NCBI RefSeq assembly: GCF_026409565.1
Contig: NZ_CP112881.1
Location: 2,093,501 to 2,157,500, forward strand
DNA: 64,000 bases
DNA from: Sneathiella aquimaris
Lineage (GTDB): Bacteria; Pseudomonadota; Alphaproteobacteria; Sneathiellales; Sneathiellaceae
Direction of reading: 5' to 3'
Below are positions 9,377-19,537 of the stretch, in pieces. Both the position numbers and the translations under genes were made by a program. Positions within the stretch are counted from its first letter, which is position 1. Each line of letters begins with the position of its first letter. The notes beneath the pieces are model-generated. The model saw only the letters and a program-made list of their open reading frames with translations, searched no databases and had not been told where the DNA came from.

Positions 9377-9613
9377 TTATGATTTAGGGGTTGATGTCTG
9401 CAATGCAAGTGCATGCAGGTCACCGCCCATTTTCCCTTTGAGAGCGTCATACACCATTTGATGTTGTTTGACACGTGGAATACCTTCAAAAGCCGAAGAT
9501 TCAACCAGCGCAGCATAATGATCGCCATCACCCCGCAAATCTGTGATTTGTACGGAAGCACCCGGGATACCTTCGAGAATGAGGCGTTCGATTTCACCTG
9601 CGTCCATTGCCAT
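9377..9613 (-). CDS. bolA: BolA family protein
   Basis: A 78-residue BolA-fold protein (FEGIPRVKQHQMVYDAL... and DLHALAL motifs). The likely role is as partner of the CGFS glutaredoxin encoded next to it, in iron-sulphur cluster handling or iron signalling. Its ATG lies seven bases after the purL stop, with a GGAG ribosome site formed at the end of purL, so translation is probably coupled. Confidence 0.92.
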   Translation of the reverse strand: MAMDAGEIERLILEGIPGASVQITDLRGDGDHYAALVESSAFEGIPRVKQHQMVYDALKGKMGGDLHALALQTSTPKS

Positions 9614-9619
9614 GCTTAA

Positions 9620-11827
9620 TTACTCCTGCTCAACACTTTGTTTTACCATCAGATTTGGCAGCCAATTGCTGTGCACCTGACGGATATCTTCTACAGATAT
9701 GTGCAGTTCACCTGCAATATTCAATTCATTATGACCGGTCGTTCCAATAATTTGAAGGGGAACGTTGGCATTCTTTGAATTTTCCAGAAGTTTCTCTGCA
9801 TTTTCAGGCGATGCCGTCATTACATAACGACCCTGATCTTCTGCAAAAAGTGCCGCATGCGAAGGAAGATCCATATCCAGATCGATCGTTGCGCCCATCT
9901 TACCGGCAAGCGCCATTTCGCTCAAGGCGACAGCCAAACCACCATCTGAAAGATCGTGACACGCTGTTACCAAACCAGTGTGAATTGTCTGTCTCACAAA
10001 ATCACCGTTTCTTTTTTCAACAGCAAGATCCATCCGAGGCGGTGCCCCTTCTTCACGGCCCTCGATTTCTCTCAGGTAAATAGACTGGCCCATGTCTCCC
10101 GATGTATCACCAACCAGAAGAACAACATCCCCTTCGTTTTTAAAAGCGATCGTGGCCATATGATCGGACTGTTTCAACAAACCTACGCCGCCAATTGCGG
10201 GGGTCGGATGAATGCCGGTTCCGTTTGTTTCGTTATACAAGGACACATTACCAGACACGACTGGATAATCCAGATCTGTGCAGGCTTTTCGCATGCCGTC
10301 AATACATCCAACAAACTGTCCCATAATATCAGGACGTTCCGGGTTTCCAAAATTCATGCAATCCGTAACCGCAAGAGGCAGGGCCCCGGTTGCGGTCAGA
10401 TTACGCCAGGTTTCCGCAATCGCCTGCGCCCCGCCGGTTTCTGGATCCGCATAACAATACCGCGGTGTACAGTCTGTTGTGACGGCAAGCGCTTTATCTG
10501 TTCCGTGGATACGGACAACTGCGGCATCGCCGCCAGGACGTTGAATGGTGTCGCCCATGACCATATGGTCATACTGTTCCCAAATCCATTTTCGGCTGGC
10601 AATTTCAGAAGAGCCCATAATCGTCAGCAGGGCCTGTTTCAGATCCTTGCATTCGGCGACATCTGCGGCCTTGATCGGTGCAGGCGTTTCTGTCTTTACC
10701 CATGGACGATCATATTCAGGCGCGGCATCCGCCAAAGGAGCAACCGGAAGGTCTGCCACCACATCACCGAACATTGTCAGGACCATGCGCCCTGTGTCAG
10801 TAACGGTTCCGATGACTGAGAAATCAAGTTCCCACTTGTCAAAGATCGCTTTTGCTTCTGCTTCCCGACCGGGTTTCAGAACCATAAGCATTCTTTCCTG
10901 ACTTTCCGACAGCATGATTTCATAAGGCGTCATGCCTTCTTCGCGCATCGGAACGTGATCAAGATCCAGCTGAATTCCAACGCCGCCTTTATCTGCCATC
11001 TCAAAAGAAGAAGAGGTCAGACCGGCAGCCCCCATATCCTGAATAGCAACAATCGCGTCCGTTGCCATTAATTCGAGGCAGGCTTCCAGAAGGAGTTTTT
11101 CCGTGAACGGATCCCCTACCTGCACTGTCGGGCGTTTCTCTTCGCTGTCATCATCGAATTCGGCTGATGCCATCGTGGCGCCGTGAATACCATCGCGCCC
11201 GGTCTTCGATCCCACATAGACAACCGGATTGCCGATACCGGCGGCGGCTGAATAGAAAATATTATCGGTATCTGCAAGACCAACGGTCATCGCATTTACC
11301 AGAATATTACCGTCATAAGACGCATGAAAATTGGTTTCACCGCCCACTGTTGGAATGCCCATGCAGTTGCCATAGCCACCGATACCAGCCACGACACCAG
11401 ACACCAGATGTCGTGTTTTTGGGTGCTCTGGTCGGCCAAACCGAAGGGCATTCAGATTAGCAATCGGGCGGGCGCCCATTGTAAAGACATCCCGCATAAT
11501 GCCGCCAACACCGGTCGCTGCACCTTGATAGGGCTCGATATAAGAAGGGTGGTTATGGCTCTCCATTTTAAAAATGGCGGCCTGGCCATCGCCAATATCA
11601 ACCACACCGGCATTCTCCCCGGGCCCGCAAATGACCCAAGGGGCTTCAGTCGGTAGGGTCTTGAGCCATTTTTTGGAAGATTTATAGGAACAATGCTCAC
11701 TCCACATTACAGAGAAGATCCCAAGTTCCGTCAGATTTGGTTCGCGTCCCAGAATTTCCAGAACCCGTTCATATTCGCTTTCGGATAAACCGTGTTCAGC
11801 GACAATTTCTTTTGTGATTTCGGTCAT
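9620..11827 (-). CDS. purL: phosphoribosylformylglycinamidine synthase subunit PurL
   Basis: A 735-residue small-type PurL that uses ATP to convert FGAR to FGAM with ammonia delivered by PurQ. It has two AIRS-type halves. The [20 protein letters not shown] and GGVGGIMRD segments belong to the conserved ATP/FGAR site. The separate purS and purQ genes upstream confirm the three-subunit PurSQL enzyme rather than the fused large form. It lies eight bases after purQ in a minus-strand operon. Confidence 0.97.
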   Translation of the reverse strand: MTEITKEIVAEHGLSESEYERVLEILGREPNLTELGIFSVMWSEHCSYKSSKKWLKTLPTEAPWVICGPGENAGVVDIGDGQAAIFKMESHNHPSYIEPYQGAATGVGGIMRDVFTMGARPIANLNALRFGRPEHPKTRHLVSGVVAGIGGYGNCMGIPTVGGETNFHASYDGNILVNAMTVGLADTDNIFYSAAAGIGNPVVYVGSKTGRDGIHGATMASAEFDDDSEEKRPTVQVGDPFTEKLLLEACLELMATDAIVAIQDMGAAGLTSSSFEMADKGGVGIQLDLDHVPMREEGMTPYEIMLSESQERMLMVLKPGREAEAKAIFDKWELDFSVIGTVTDTGRMVLTMFGDVVADLPVAPLADAAPEYDRPWVKTETPAPIKAADVAECKDLKQALLTIMGSSEIASRKWIWEQYDHMVMGDTIQRPGGDAAVVRIHGTDKALAVTTDCTPRYCYADPETGGAQAIAETWRNLTATGALPLAVTDCMNFGNPERPDIMGQFVGCIDGMRKACTDLDYPVVSGNVSLYNETNGTGIHPTPAIGGVGLLKQSDHMATIAFKNEGDVVLLVGDTSGDMGQSIYLREIEGREEGAPPRMDLAVEKRNGDFVRQTIHTGLVTACHDLSDGGLAVALSEMALAGKMGATIDLDMDLPSHAALFAEDQGRYVMTASPENAEKLLENSKNANVPLQIIGTTGHNELNIAGELHISVEDIRQVHSNWLPNLMVKQSVEQE

Positions 11828-11835
11828 GTCGTCAA

Positions 11836-12525
11836 TCAGTTCAGAGAATTGATAAGATTATCGAAGAAAACTTTGCCGTCCGTGCCACCAAGCTGGTCAC
11901 TGATCAGGCGTTCAGGGTGAGGCATCAAACCAAGGATATTTCCAGCCTTGTTATAAACACCGGCAATATTATTGCGCGAACCGTTTATGTTGCTCTCGCC
12001 TGAAACAACGCCATTTTCATCGGCATATTTAAAGGCTATCTGGCCTTCACCTTCGAGCCGGGCAAGGGTCTCATCATCGGCAAAATAATTACCGTCATGA
12101 TGGGCCACAGGAAAGCGCACAATATCACCTGAAGAAAAACCAGCTGAGAAGTTCCGGTTTTCGCCCACAACTTGCAAATGCACATCTTTACAAATGAAAG
12201 CCTGATTAGCATTGCGAAGCAACGCACCGGGAAGCATTCCGGTTTCCGTTGCGACCTGAAATCCGTTGCAGACCCCAAGAACTGGCGTCCCGGAGGCCGC
12301 TTTTTTCACAACTTCTCTCATGATCGGTGAGTTCCCCGCGATTGCGCCACAACGCAAATAGTCGCCGTAGGAGAACCCGCCGGGAATGGCAATTAAATCG
12401 CATTCCGGCAATTGACTGTCTGCATGCCAGACCATAGCCGGGGCGGTACCCAAAGACTGTTCGATCGCAACTTTCATGTCACGGTCACAGTTGGACCCCG
12501 GAAAAACAATAACGACGGCCTTCAT
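11836..12525 (-). CDS. purQ: phosphoribosylformylglycinamidine synthase subunit PurQ
   Basis: A 229-residue class I glutamine amidotransferase that supplies ammonia to PurL. The nucleophile C86 (GVCNGFQ) and the His-Glu pair H203/E205 (MPHPE) are intact. It sits between purS and purL with short gaps, as in most organisms with the PurSQL complex. Confidence 0.97.
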   Translation of the reverse strand: MKAVVIVFPGSNCDRDMKVAIEQSLGTAPAMVWHADSQLPECDLIAIPGGFSYGDYLRCGAIAGNSPIMREVVKKAASGTPVLGVCNGFQVATETGMLPGALLRNANQAFICKDVHLQVVGENRNFSAGFSSGDIVRFPVAHHDGNYFADDETLARLEGEGQIAFKYADENGVVSGESNINGSRNNIAGVYNKAGNILGLMPHPERLISDQLGGTDGKVFFDNLINSLN

Positions 12526-12549
12526 CGGTCTTTAGTCTCCCAGTAAAGG

Positions 12550-12792
12550 TTAGTCCAACAATTCAATGGAGTAATTTTCGATCACTGTATTGGCCAACAA
12601 TTGTTTACACATCCTGTCGACAGTGTCCGGTGCTTCATTTTCTGAGATATTCCCCAGATCGAGTTCGATCACTTTCCCCTGACGGACATTATTTGCCTGT
12701 TCAAAGCCCAACCCGTGCAACGCATTTTCAATTGCCTTGCCTTGTGGATCCAGTACACCGTTCTTGAGTGAAATAGTAACGCGAGCTTTCAT
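12550..12792 (-). CDS. purS: phosphoribosylformylglycinamidine synthase subunit PurS
   Basis: An 80-residue PurS. Its opening MKARVTISLKNGVLDPQG and the ENALHGLGF stretch are typical. PurS dimers bridge PurL and PurQ and help channel ammonia. The start has a good purine-rich ribosome site (AAGGTAAGGATAA). A terminator-like hairpin lies between purC and this gene, so it may also have its own expression control. Confidence 0.95.
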   Translation of the reverse strand: MKARVTISLKNGVLDPQGKAIENALHGLGFEQANNVRQGKVIELDLGNISENEAPDTVDRMCKQLLANTVIENYSIELLD

Positions 12793-12820
12793 TTATCCTT
12801 ACCTTCTTGAAATGCCCAAG

Positions 12821-12844
12821 AAAAAAGGCGCAAAAATGCGCCTT
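12821..12844 (-). terminator. terminator or attenuator hairpin between purC and purS
   Basis: Perfect eight-base arms (12825-12832 and 12837-12844) with a four-base loop, followed on the minus strand by six T. The first arm overlaps the purC stop codon. It has the form of an intrinsic terminator but lies inside the purine gene run, so it probably lowers read-through from purC into purSQL or responds to translation of the purC end. Confidence 0.75.
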
Positions 12845-13607
12845 ATTGAATTGCTGTAGAACCTTTAAGATCACCGGGACCGCCCTCGGGCAGGATACCC
12901 AGCCGCCGAGCGACTTCCTGATAGGCATCTTCAATCCCACCAAGGTCCCGACGGAATCTGTCTTTGTCCATTTTTTCGTTGGTTGCAATATCCCAAAGAC
13001 GGCAGTTATCAGGGCTTATTTCATCGGCCAGAATAACCTGCACTTCATCGTCAGAATAAAGACGTCCAAATTCCAGTTTAAAATCGATCAGTTTAATGCC
13101 GATCCCAGTGAACAGTCCGGTCAAAAAGTCATTGACCCGCAAAGACTGGTTCATAATGTCGTCCAGTTCCTGCGGCGTTGCCCAGCCAAAGGCTGTGACA
13201 TGCTCTTCAGAAACAAGGGGATCGTTCAGTTCATCGGACTTGAAGCAGTATTCAATGATGGTCCGCGGAAGGGCTGTGCCTTCTGTAATCCCTAAACGAC
13301 TGCAAATAGAGCCTGCAGCGACATTCCGAACAATAACTTCCACAGGAATGATTTCGACTTCCCGGATCAATTGTTCGCGCATGTTCAGGCGCCGAATAAA
13401 GTGATTATGAATACCGATCTCAGAAAGGCGGTTCATCAGATGTTCTGAAATACGGTTATTAAGGACGCCTTTACCGGTCACGGTGGATTTCTTCTCGCCG
13501 TTGAACGCAGTTGCATCGTCTTTAAAATATTGAACAAGGGTTCCTGGCTCTGGTCCTTCAAAAAGAACTTTTGCCTTGCCTTCGTAGACACGTCTACGTC
13601 GGGTCAT
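12843..13607 (-). CDS. purC: phosphoribosylaminoimidazole-succinocarboxamide synthase
   Basis: A 254-residue SAICAR synthetase that joins aspartate to CAIR with ATP, step 8 of IMP synthesis. The start [22 protein letters not shown] and the central [12 protein letters not shown] motif are characteristic. A GTG at 13616 is in frame, but ATG 13607 has a CTGGAG ribosome site at proper spacing and gives the usual family length. It is the first gene of the purC-purS-purQ-purL-bolA-grxD run. Confidence 0.96.
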   Translation of the reverse strand: MTRRRRVYEGKAKVLFEGPEPGTLVQYFKDDATAFNGEKKSTVTGKGVLNNRISEHLMNRLSEIGIHNHFIRRLNMREQLIREVEIIPVEVIVRNVAAGSICSRLGITEGTALPRTIIEYCFKSDELNDPLVSEEHVTAFGWATPQELDDIMNQSLRVNDFLTGLFTGIGIKLIDFKLEFGRLYSDDEVQVILADEISPDNCRLWDIATNEKMDKDRFRRDLGGIEDAYQEVARRLGILPEGGPGDLKGSTAIQ

Positions 13608-13913
13608 GGACGTCACTCCAGCTATGGGGCTATAAAAGCCAACAGTAAATAGGGAACGGCTGACTTGATCTGTCGCAATGACTTGTCAACAAATCCGGTC
13701 TATCCGTCTTGAAATACCAGTGATTAGTGATTTCACGGGGAACATAGTTCAGTTATGCCGCAAACACAACAACTCGTGACACATTATAGGCGGATAATTT
13801 CAAAAAAAGTTCTTGTCGCTTTTTAAAGAAATAACCATCTTACATGTTTAGTCTTGTGATAAGCTGTAATAACAGTATTTTCGGCACTGAAAAGTGACTT
13901 TAAGGGGTTAAGA

Positions 13914-14234
13914 ATGTCAGGTTTGGACGATTTTGGTAAAACACACGAAAACAAGTTCGCGCATGATAGCGATCTTGAGTTCAAAGCAAATGCGCGCCGC
14001 AACAAGCTTCTGGGTCAGTGGGCCGCAGAATTGATGGGACTCTCTGGAGATGCCGTTGCCGCTTACGCAAAAGAAGTAATCACGGCCGATTTGGAAGAAA
14101 AAGGCGACGACGATGTCTTCCGTAAAATCCGTCGTGATTTCGATTCAAAAAATGTTGAAATGTCGGACCACCGAATTCGCCGGGAAATGGATGAATTGCT
14201 GGTGAAAGCCCGCGAACAGATCAAATCTGAATAG
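13914..14234 (+). CDS. DUF1476 protein, zeta-type F1-ATPase inhibitor
   Basis: A 106-residue, highly charged helical protein beginning MSGLDDFGKTHENKFAHD. This family is confined to alphaproteobacteria and includes the zeta subunit of Paracoccus denitrificans, which blocks ATP hydrolysis by F1FO through its N-terminus. It is a single gene ended by a strong hairpin terminator. Confidence 0.9.
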   Translation: MSGLDDFGKTHENKFAHDSDLEFKANARRNKLLGQWAAELMGLSGDAVAAYAKEVITADLEEKGDDDVFRKIRRDFDSKNVEMSDHRIRREMDELLVKAREQIKSE

Positions 14235-14251
14235 GATTTGACAAACAGTTG

Positions 14252-14286
14252 AAAAAGAAGCCGGTTATAAAGACCGGCTTTTTTTA
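14252..14286. terminator. bidirectional intrinsic terminator
   Basis: Eight-base arms AAGCCGGT (14258-14265) and ACCGGCTT (14273-14280) with a seven-base loop. T-runs follow on the plus strand and (as A-runs) on the minus strand. It serves both the DUF1476 gene and the converging GNAT gene, whose last codons overlap it. Confidence 0.88.
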
Positions 14287-14834
14287 TGCCAGTCGTCTCT
14301 GGACAATCGGTATAAAACATGGGGACGAAGGGGATGCCCTTCAGGAACATCAGGATGATCGAAGTCTTCATCTTTGTTCTGTCGGAAGCCCAGACGCTGC
14401 ATTACTTTTTGCGATTTAAGATTGATCGTCGCTGTGAAAGAGACAACCTCCACCAAGCTCAGATTATCAAATGCAAAATCCAGACACGTCGCCGCTGCTT
14501 CAGTGGCGTAACCAAATCCCCATGCTTCTTTGCCAAGACGCCATCCGATTTCAACACAAGGTTTAAAGGGCAGGGGGGCAGCGGGATTATTAAGGCCGAC
14601 AAACCCGATAAACTTCCCCGTTTCTTTCAACTCGACCGCGAAAAAACCATATCTATTGCGATCAATCTTTTCGCGAATAACAGCCGCCATCGCATTACTT
14701 TGTTCAGCCGAAAGGATCGCCGGGAAAAATTCCATGACGTCCGGGTCACCGTTTAAAACGGCAAAAGGCTCCAGATCAGTTTCTTTCCAGTCCCTGATCA
14801 GAAGCCTTTTTGTTTCAATCGCTTGAAACGGCAT
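14265..14834 (-). CDS. GNAT acetyltransferase, RimJ/RimL-like
   Basis: A 189-residue N-acetyltransferase. It opens IETKRLLIRDWKETDL, as in ribosomal-protein and small-molecule acetyltransferases, and carries the acetyl-CoA loop region GKEAWGFGYATEA. The final part (INLKSQKVMQRLGF) is also typical. The substrate cannot be predicted. It starts six bases after purB and is likely the second gene of that transcript. Confidence 0.85.
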   Translation of the reverse strand: MPFQAIETKRLLIRDWKETDLEPFAVLNGDPDVMEFFPAILSAEQSNAMAAVIREKIDRNRYGFFAVELKETGKFIGFVGLNNPAAPLPFKPCVEIGWRLGKEAWGFGYATEAAATCLDFAFDNLSLVEVVSFTATINLKSQKVMQRLGFRQNKDEDFDHPDVPEGHPLRPHVLYRLSRDDWHKKSRSL

Positions 14835-14839
14835 TTTAT

Positions 14840-16132
14840 TTAGCCAAAAACGCGCTTGAACAATGTGTCTACATGTTTCGTATGATACTCAAGATCAAAC
14901 ACACTCTCTATTTGTTCGTTGGAAAGGGCTGCTGAAACTTCGTCATCATTTTTCAACAGATCCATAAAGTCGGCGCCTTCACGCCAAACTACCATGGCAT
15001 TCCGCTGCACCAGGCGGTACGCATCTTCGCGGCTGACACCAGCTTGCGTCAACGCGAGAAGAACACGCTGTGAATGGATGAGCCCACCAAGCTTGTTCAT
15101 GTTGTTCATCATATTTTCGGGATAAACAACAAGTTTGTCGATGACGTTTGTCAAACGAACCAGTGCAAAATCAAGTGTGATTGTTGCGTCTGGACCAATG
15201 CCACGTTCAACAGAAGAATGCGAAATATCGCGTTCGTGCCACAGGGCCACATTTTCCATCGCAGGAATGGTTGCCATCCGAACCAGACGGGCAAGCCCCG
15301 TCAAATTTTCGGTTAGAACAGGATTACGTTTATGCGGCATCGCAGACGATCCTTTTTGGCCTGGGGCGAAATACTCTTCCGCTTCCAGAACCTCTGTCCG
15401 CTGCAAATGACGGATTTCAACGGCCAGCCGTTCAATAGAACTGGCGATCACGCCCAATGTTGCAAAAAACATCGCGTGGCGGTCACGCGGAATGACCTGT
15501 GTCGAAATTGTTTCCGCTTCAAGCCCCAAAGCTTTCGCGACATGTTCTTCAACGAACGGGTCAATATTGGCAAATGTCCCGACTGCCCCGGAAATTGCGC
15601 AAGTCGCGATATCTTTTCTGGCGTTTATAAGACGCTCTTTATTCCGTTCGAATTCGGCAAACGCCTGTGCCATTTTCAAACCAAATGTAACAGGCTCGGC
15701 ATGGATACCGTGAGACCGGCCAACACAAACATCGTCTTTATGCTCGTAGGCCTTTTTCTTCAGGGCCGCCAGCAATTTGTCCATGTCGTCCAACAGAATA
15801 TCGGATGCCTTGGTCAGCTGTACGTTCAGGCAAGTATCCAGAACGTCTGATGACGTCATTCCCTGATGCACAAAACGGGCTTCGTCACCGACATATTCCT
15901 GAAGGTTGGTCAGGAACGCGATGACATCATGTTTTGTTTCCCGTTCGATTTCGTCGATGCGATCGATTTCGAAATTGCCTCGGTCCCAGACAGCCTTGGC
16001 GGCCTCTTTAGGGATGACGCCCAGTTCTGCCTGTGCGTCACATGCGTGGGCTTCAATTTCAAACCAAATGCGGAATTTGCTTTCTGGTTCCCAGATTGCT
16101 GTCATTTCCGGGCGGGCATAACGGGGTATCAT
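14840..16132 (-). CDS. purB: adenylosuccinate lyase
   Basis: A 430-residue fumarase-superfamily lyase that acts twice in purine synthesis: SAICAR to AICAR and adenylosuccinate to AMP. The signature loop GSSAMPHKRNP is at 261-271 with the catalytic serine, H141 is in GRSHGIHAEP, and TSSDVLDT lies at 93-100. It is separated from the main pur run by the plus-strand DUF1476 gene. Confidence 0.97.
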   Translation of the reverse strand: MIPRYARPEMTAIWEPESKFRIWFEIEAHACDAQAELGVIPKEAAKAVWDRGNFEIDRIDEIERETKHDVIAFLTNLQEYVGDEARFVHQGMTSSDVLDTCLNVQLTKASDILLDDMDKLLAALKKKAYEHKDDVCVGRSHGIHAEPVTFGLKMAQAFAEFERNKERLINARKDIATCAISGAVGTFANIDPFVEEHVAKALGLEAETISTQVIPRDRHAMFFATLGVIASSIERLAVEIRHLQRTEVLEAEEYFAPGQKGSSAMPHKRNPVLTENLTGLARLVRMATIPAMENVALWHERDISHSSVERGIGPDATITLDFALVRLTNVIDKLVVYPENMMNNMNKLGGLIHSQRVLLALTQAGVSREDAYRLVQRNAMVVWREGADFMDLLKNDDEVSAALSNEQIESVFDLEYHTKHVDTLFKRVFG

Positions 16133-16377
16133 GGAGCGTCACCTTGTATGTAAAACAAAAGGGTGTCTTTTGTTATCAGAGATTGTCAAAGACCAGTTAT
16201 CAGATCGTTGCGCACTCACTAACAGGAAGCATCAAGAATCTCAACCATTTCTGAAGCCAATTGCTGAAATACAGGTCGCTAAAAACAGTATGAGCCCCGT
16301 GGAAAGTAACCAAAACTGCGATAACGATATTTTTTCAGTTGCTATTCTCCCCAATCGACAGTCTGCTTAAGGCGGGG

Positions 16378-16396
16378 TCAATTAACGATGAATTGA
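16378..16396. promoter_or_regulatory. candidate operator for the adjacent TetR gene
   Basis: Inverted repeat TCAATT-N7-AATTGA ending four bases before the TetR start codon. Its size and position suit a TetR autorepression site. Six-base AT-rich arms can occur by chance, so this is tentative. Confidence 0.35.
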
Positions 16397-16400
16397 TTGT

Positions 16401-16946
16401 ATGGTAACTGACGAAGACATTATTGAAGCAACAATCACAACCCTCGCTCATAAACCCGAAGCCACGATGCAGGAAATTGCGAGAGAGGCCGGGGTAAGCC
16501 GGATTACGATCAATCGAAGATTTGGATCCAGAAATGACCTACTACAAATAGCAGCAACCTATAGCCTTGATTTATTTGAGGATATCCTTCTAAACGCCCA
16601 AAAGTCCCGCAAACCGCCGCTGGATCAAATACGTCAGATTTTTGAAGGTTATGCGGGCTTGAGTAATCACTACTTCTTCTGGATGAGAGGGTTTGTCGAG
16701 GACCGCAAAAAATATGAGACAATCTTCCTAAATCAACTGGCCATGGTGGAAAAGCTGGTTCTGGCCGCACAAGACCGGGGGGAACTCAGGAAAGATTTGC
16801 CAACCGGCTGGATCGCGGGGATGTTTGACTATCTTGCCATCACTGTAAATTCGTCGTTGAATCGAGGCGTTATCGCTCAACGTGACGCACTGAACCTGGG
16901 GTGGGATACATTTTTGAACGGTGTGAGCCCGAAAAAATTCTTTTGA
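16401..16946 (+). CDS. TetR/AcrR family regulator
   Basis: A 181-residue regulator with an N-terminal helix-turn-helix (ATMQEIAREAGVSRITINRRFGSRNDLL, about residues 18-48) and a helical ligand-binding C-terminal part. The gene stands alone, converging on radC, so its target is not evident from position. An inverted repeat directly ahead of the start suggests autoregulation. Confidence 0.85.
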   Translation: MVTDEDIIEATITTLAHKPEATMQEIAREAGVSRITINRRFGSRNDLLQIAATYSLDLFEDILLNAQKSRKPPLDQIRQIFEGYAGLSNHYFFWMRGFVEDRKKYETIFLNQLAMVEKLVLAAQDRGELRKDLPTGWIAGMFDYLAITVNSSLNRGVIAQRDALNLGWDTFLNGVSPKKFF

Positions 16947-17002
16947 TCCATGGCGCCCAATATTGCTAAGGAAAGGCAAAGGCTGGTTTGAAGCTGAAAA
17001 CG

Positions 17003-17839
17003 CTACATCAAGCCCAAAGATTTCAGGCTGGTACTCTCATTGGCGCTAACAATCAGATGATCGTGAACTTTGATACCCAATGCTGCCGCAGCGGTGACAA
17101 TTTCCTTCGTAATCGCAATATCCGCCTTAGAAGGGGTTGTGTCGCCCGACGGATGGTTGTGCACCAGAATAAGCGACGTGGCACTAAGCTCTAAGGCTCG
17201 CTTAATAACTTCTCGGGGATAGGCTGCGGTATGGTTGACCGTTCCCGTCTGTTGCACCTCATCAGCAATCATGTGATTTTTATTATTCAAAAACAGAATT
17301 CTAAAATGCTCGATTTCGCGATGCCCCATGATCCCTTGACAATATTCCAGCAACGCCTGCCACGAACTCAACACATTGCGTTTTTCCGTTTTGGCGCGAA
17401 GGAGTTTCACCCCCAGTGTTTCAGCAACCTTCATGGTCGCGATGGTCGCATCACCAACCCTGTCAACTTTTCGCAATGCTTCTGGGGAGGCCGTTAAGAC
17501 CTTCGCCAGTGAGCCAAATTCCTTGATCAGTGATTTTGCAATTGGACGGGTATCCCCGCGTGGTGCCGCAGCAAAAAGCAGCATTTCCAATATTTCGTAT
17601 TCCGCAAGGCTTTCCGCGCCGGCAGAGAGCACCTTGCTTCGCATGCGTTCACGGTGTCCCAGTTTATGATCATGCTTCTTTTTTAACGAAGCACTGCCTT
17701 CTTCTATATTGAAATAAAAATCATCCGGCAGGATCGTTAGACCAGAATGATCCGTAAATCCGGCAGTATTCCCCTCCAAATCCTGAGAGGATATGCTATC
17801 TGCCGAACTTTCCGGAGTATCTTCTGTCTCAGAGGGCAT
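17003..17839 (-). CDS. radC: RadC family JAB domain protein
   Basis: A 278-residue protein with a helix-hairpin-helix-like N-terminal part and a C-terminal JAB/MPN domain. The metal motif is complete: H227 and H229 in VHNHPSG and D240. RadC was once linked to recombinational repair, but its biochemical role remains unsettled. The first 55 residues are a low-complexity extension beyond the usual RadC start. Its ATG overlaps the end of map by 11 bases, implying coupled translation. Confidence 0.92.
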   Translation of the reverse strand: MPSETEDTPESSADSISSQDLEGNTAGFTDHSGLTILPDDFYFNIEEGSASLKKKHDHKLGHRERMRSKVLSAGAESLAEYEILEMLLFAAAPRGDTRPIAKSLIKEFGSLAKVLTASPEALRKVDRVGDATIATMKVAETLGVKLLRAKTEKRNVLSSWQALLEYCQGIMGHREIEHFRILFLNNKNHMIADEVQQTGTVNHTAAYPREVIKRALELSATSLILVHNHPSGDTTPSKADIAITKEIVTAAAALGIKVHDHLIVSANESTSLKSLGLM

Positions 17840-18653
17840 AAGGCGGGCAATTCAATCCTTCAGGCGACAGCGTAAAAATTTCGTATCCGGTTTCGGTGAC
17901 GCCGAGAGAATGCTCAAACTGCGCAGACAGGGACCGATCTTTTGTAACAGCGGTCCAACCGTCTTCCAGTACTTTTACCTGCCATTTTCCCAAATTAATC
18001 ATGGGCTCAATGGTAAAAATCATACCGGCTCGCAGTTCAACCCCTTCACCTGGTGTCCCATAGTGAACAATGTTCGGTGCGTCATGGAAAATTTGCCCAA
18101 GGCCATGTCCACAAAAATCGCGAACAACAGAACAGCGTTTACTTTCCGCATAGGATTGAATGGCATGTCCAATGTCACCAGTTGTTGCACCGGGCTTAAC
18201 AACATCAATCCCGCGCATCAGGCATTCATAGGTAATGTCAATCAAACGACGGGCTTTTACGCTGGGCTTTCCTGCAACAAACATTCGGCTGGTGTCACCG
18301 TGCCAGCCGTCAACAATTGGTGTCACATCTATATTGATAATATCGCCGTCTTTCAGTTTTTTGGGGCCGGGAATGCCATGACAGACAACGTGATTTATGG
18401 AAGTGCACACTGATTTCGTAAAACCGCGATATCCCAAGGGCGCGCATATTCCGCCCCGTTCAGTAATAAAATCATGGCAAAGAGTATTGATTTCTTCCGT
18501 AGTAATGCCGGGCACAACATGTTCTGCGATCATGTCCAGTGTTTCCGCACCTAACCGACCTGCTTTACGCATGCCTTCAAACCCTTCGGCACCATGAAGT
18601 TTGATGACACCGTTGTTTTGTTGGGGCGCGTCTTTGCTATCAATATATTTCAT
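17829..18653 (-). CDS. map: type I methionine aminopeptidase
   Basis: A 274-residue metalloenzyme that removes the initiator methionine from nascent proteins. All five metal ligands are seen: D109, D120, H183, E216 and E247. It lies between sfsA (66 bases upstream) and radC (overlapping) on the minus strand, a common alphaproteobacterial grouping. Confidence 0.97.
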   Translation of the reverse strand: MKYIDSKDAPQQNNGVIKLHGAEGFEGMRKAGRLGAETLDMIAEHVVPGITTEEINTLCHDFITERGGICAPLGYRGFTKSVCTSINHVVCHGIPGPKKLKDGDIINIDVTPIVDGWHGDTSRMFVAGKPSVKARRLIDITYECLMRGIDVVKPGATTGDIGHAIQSYAESKRCSVVRDFCGHGLGQIFHDAPNIVHYGTPGEGVELRAGMIFTIEPMINLGKWQVKVLEDGWTAVTKDRSLSAQFEHSLGVTETGYEIFTLSPEGLNCPPYAL

Positions 18654-18719
18654 TTATCTCGGTTCTTAACTAATTTAAGATTTATATCATACTCAATCTA
18701 TTCAATGATAGATCAAAAT

Positions 18720-19421
18720 TTATTCTACCATCTGGATAGCCGTTCTGACGTCAATACCATTCGGATCTATCGTGCAGTCATAACAATATACTTCGACTCC
18801 ACGGGATTTTGCATCCAAAAATGCAGCGCGGTATGTCGGGTCAATATCTGATGCCAATTGGAAAGACTGGCAATCGCTGCGTTGGACTAAATAGAACATA
18901 GCGGCTCTATAACCACTTTCAACCATATTTGCCAGTTCATTCAGGTGTTTTGTGCCACGGCTTGTGACCGCATCTGGAAATTCTGCGATGCCAGCATCCC
19001 GGCTCAAAGTCACACTTTTCACTTCAACATAGCAATCGGGCCTGTTTTCGTCGGTCAGCAGAATATCAATGCGCGAATTCTCACCGTATTTTACTTCATT
19101 CTTTAATCCACTATACCCGGCAAGAGGCTCTATTTTACCGGCTATAATGGCGTCAGAGACAATTTTGTTTGGCAGGGAGGTGTTTATCCCCACCCATGAA
19201 CTCCCCGGATTGACCAGCTCCCATGTGAATTTCAGTTTTCGTTTTGGGTTGTCAGACGGGGATAAACAAACGGCATAACCCGGTTCTTTCAAGCCCATCA
19301 TTGATCCTGAATTCGCGCAATGTGCCGTGACGACAGAGCCATCCTCCAGCTCAATATCGGATAAAAAGCGTTTATACCGCTTTATCAGGGTGCCTTTTAC
19401 AAGCGGGTGACTGAATTTCAT
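18720..19421 (-). CDS. sfsA: SfsA family DNA-binding/nuclease-like protein
   Basis: 233 residues, close to the E. coli SfsA length. It has the N-terminal OB-like part (LVKGTLIKRYKRFLSDIEL) with the HCANSGSM motif and a C-terminal nuclease-like fold (RIDILLTDE...CYVEVKSVTL). SfsA was named for stimulating maltose genes in E. coli; its true activity is not settled. It is the first gene of the sfsA-map-radC run. Confidence 0.92.
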   Translation of the reverse strand: MKFSHPLVKGTLIKRYKRFLSDIELEDGSVVTAHCANSGSMMGLKEPGYAVCLSPSDNPKRKLKFTWELVNPGSSWVGINTSLPNKIVSDAIIAGKIEPLAGYSGLKNEVKYGENSRIDILLTDENRPDCYVEVKSVTLSRDAGIAEFPDAVTSRGTKHLNELANMVESGYRAAMFYLVQRSDCQSFQLASDIDPTYRAAFLDAKSRGVEVYCYDCTIDPNGIDVRTAIQMVE

Positions 19422-19537
19422 ATTGCGTCCCAGATACTTTTAGATTGGAATAAGTTTAATTTACTTTGAAATTTTTCGGGTTCCGGCGATAACATATATC
19501 CAAGTCAGACAATAATAATGTGATCGGGAAAGCGCAA

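Noticed and set aside
9956-10819. 287-codon frame antisense to purL
   Set aside because: It lies wholly inside purL, shows no family features and arises from the codon pattern of the real gene.
12807-13295. 162-codon frame antisense to purC
   Set aside because: Shadow of purC on the opposite strand, starting at the terminator hairpin.
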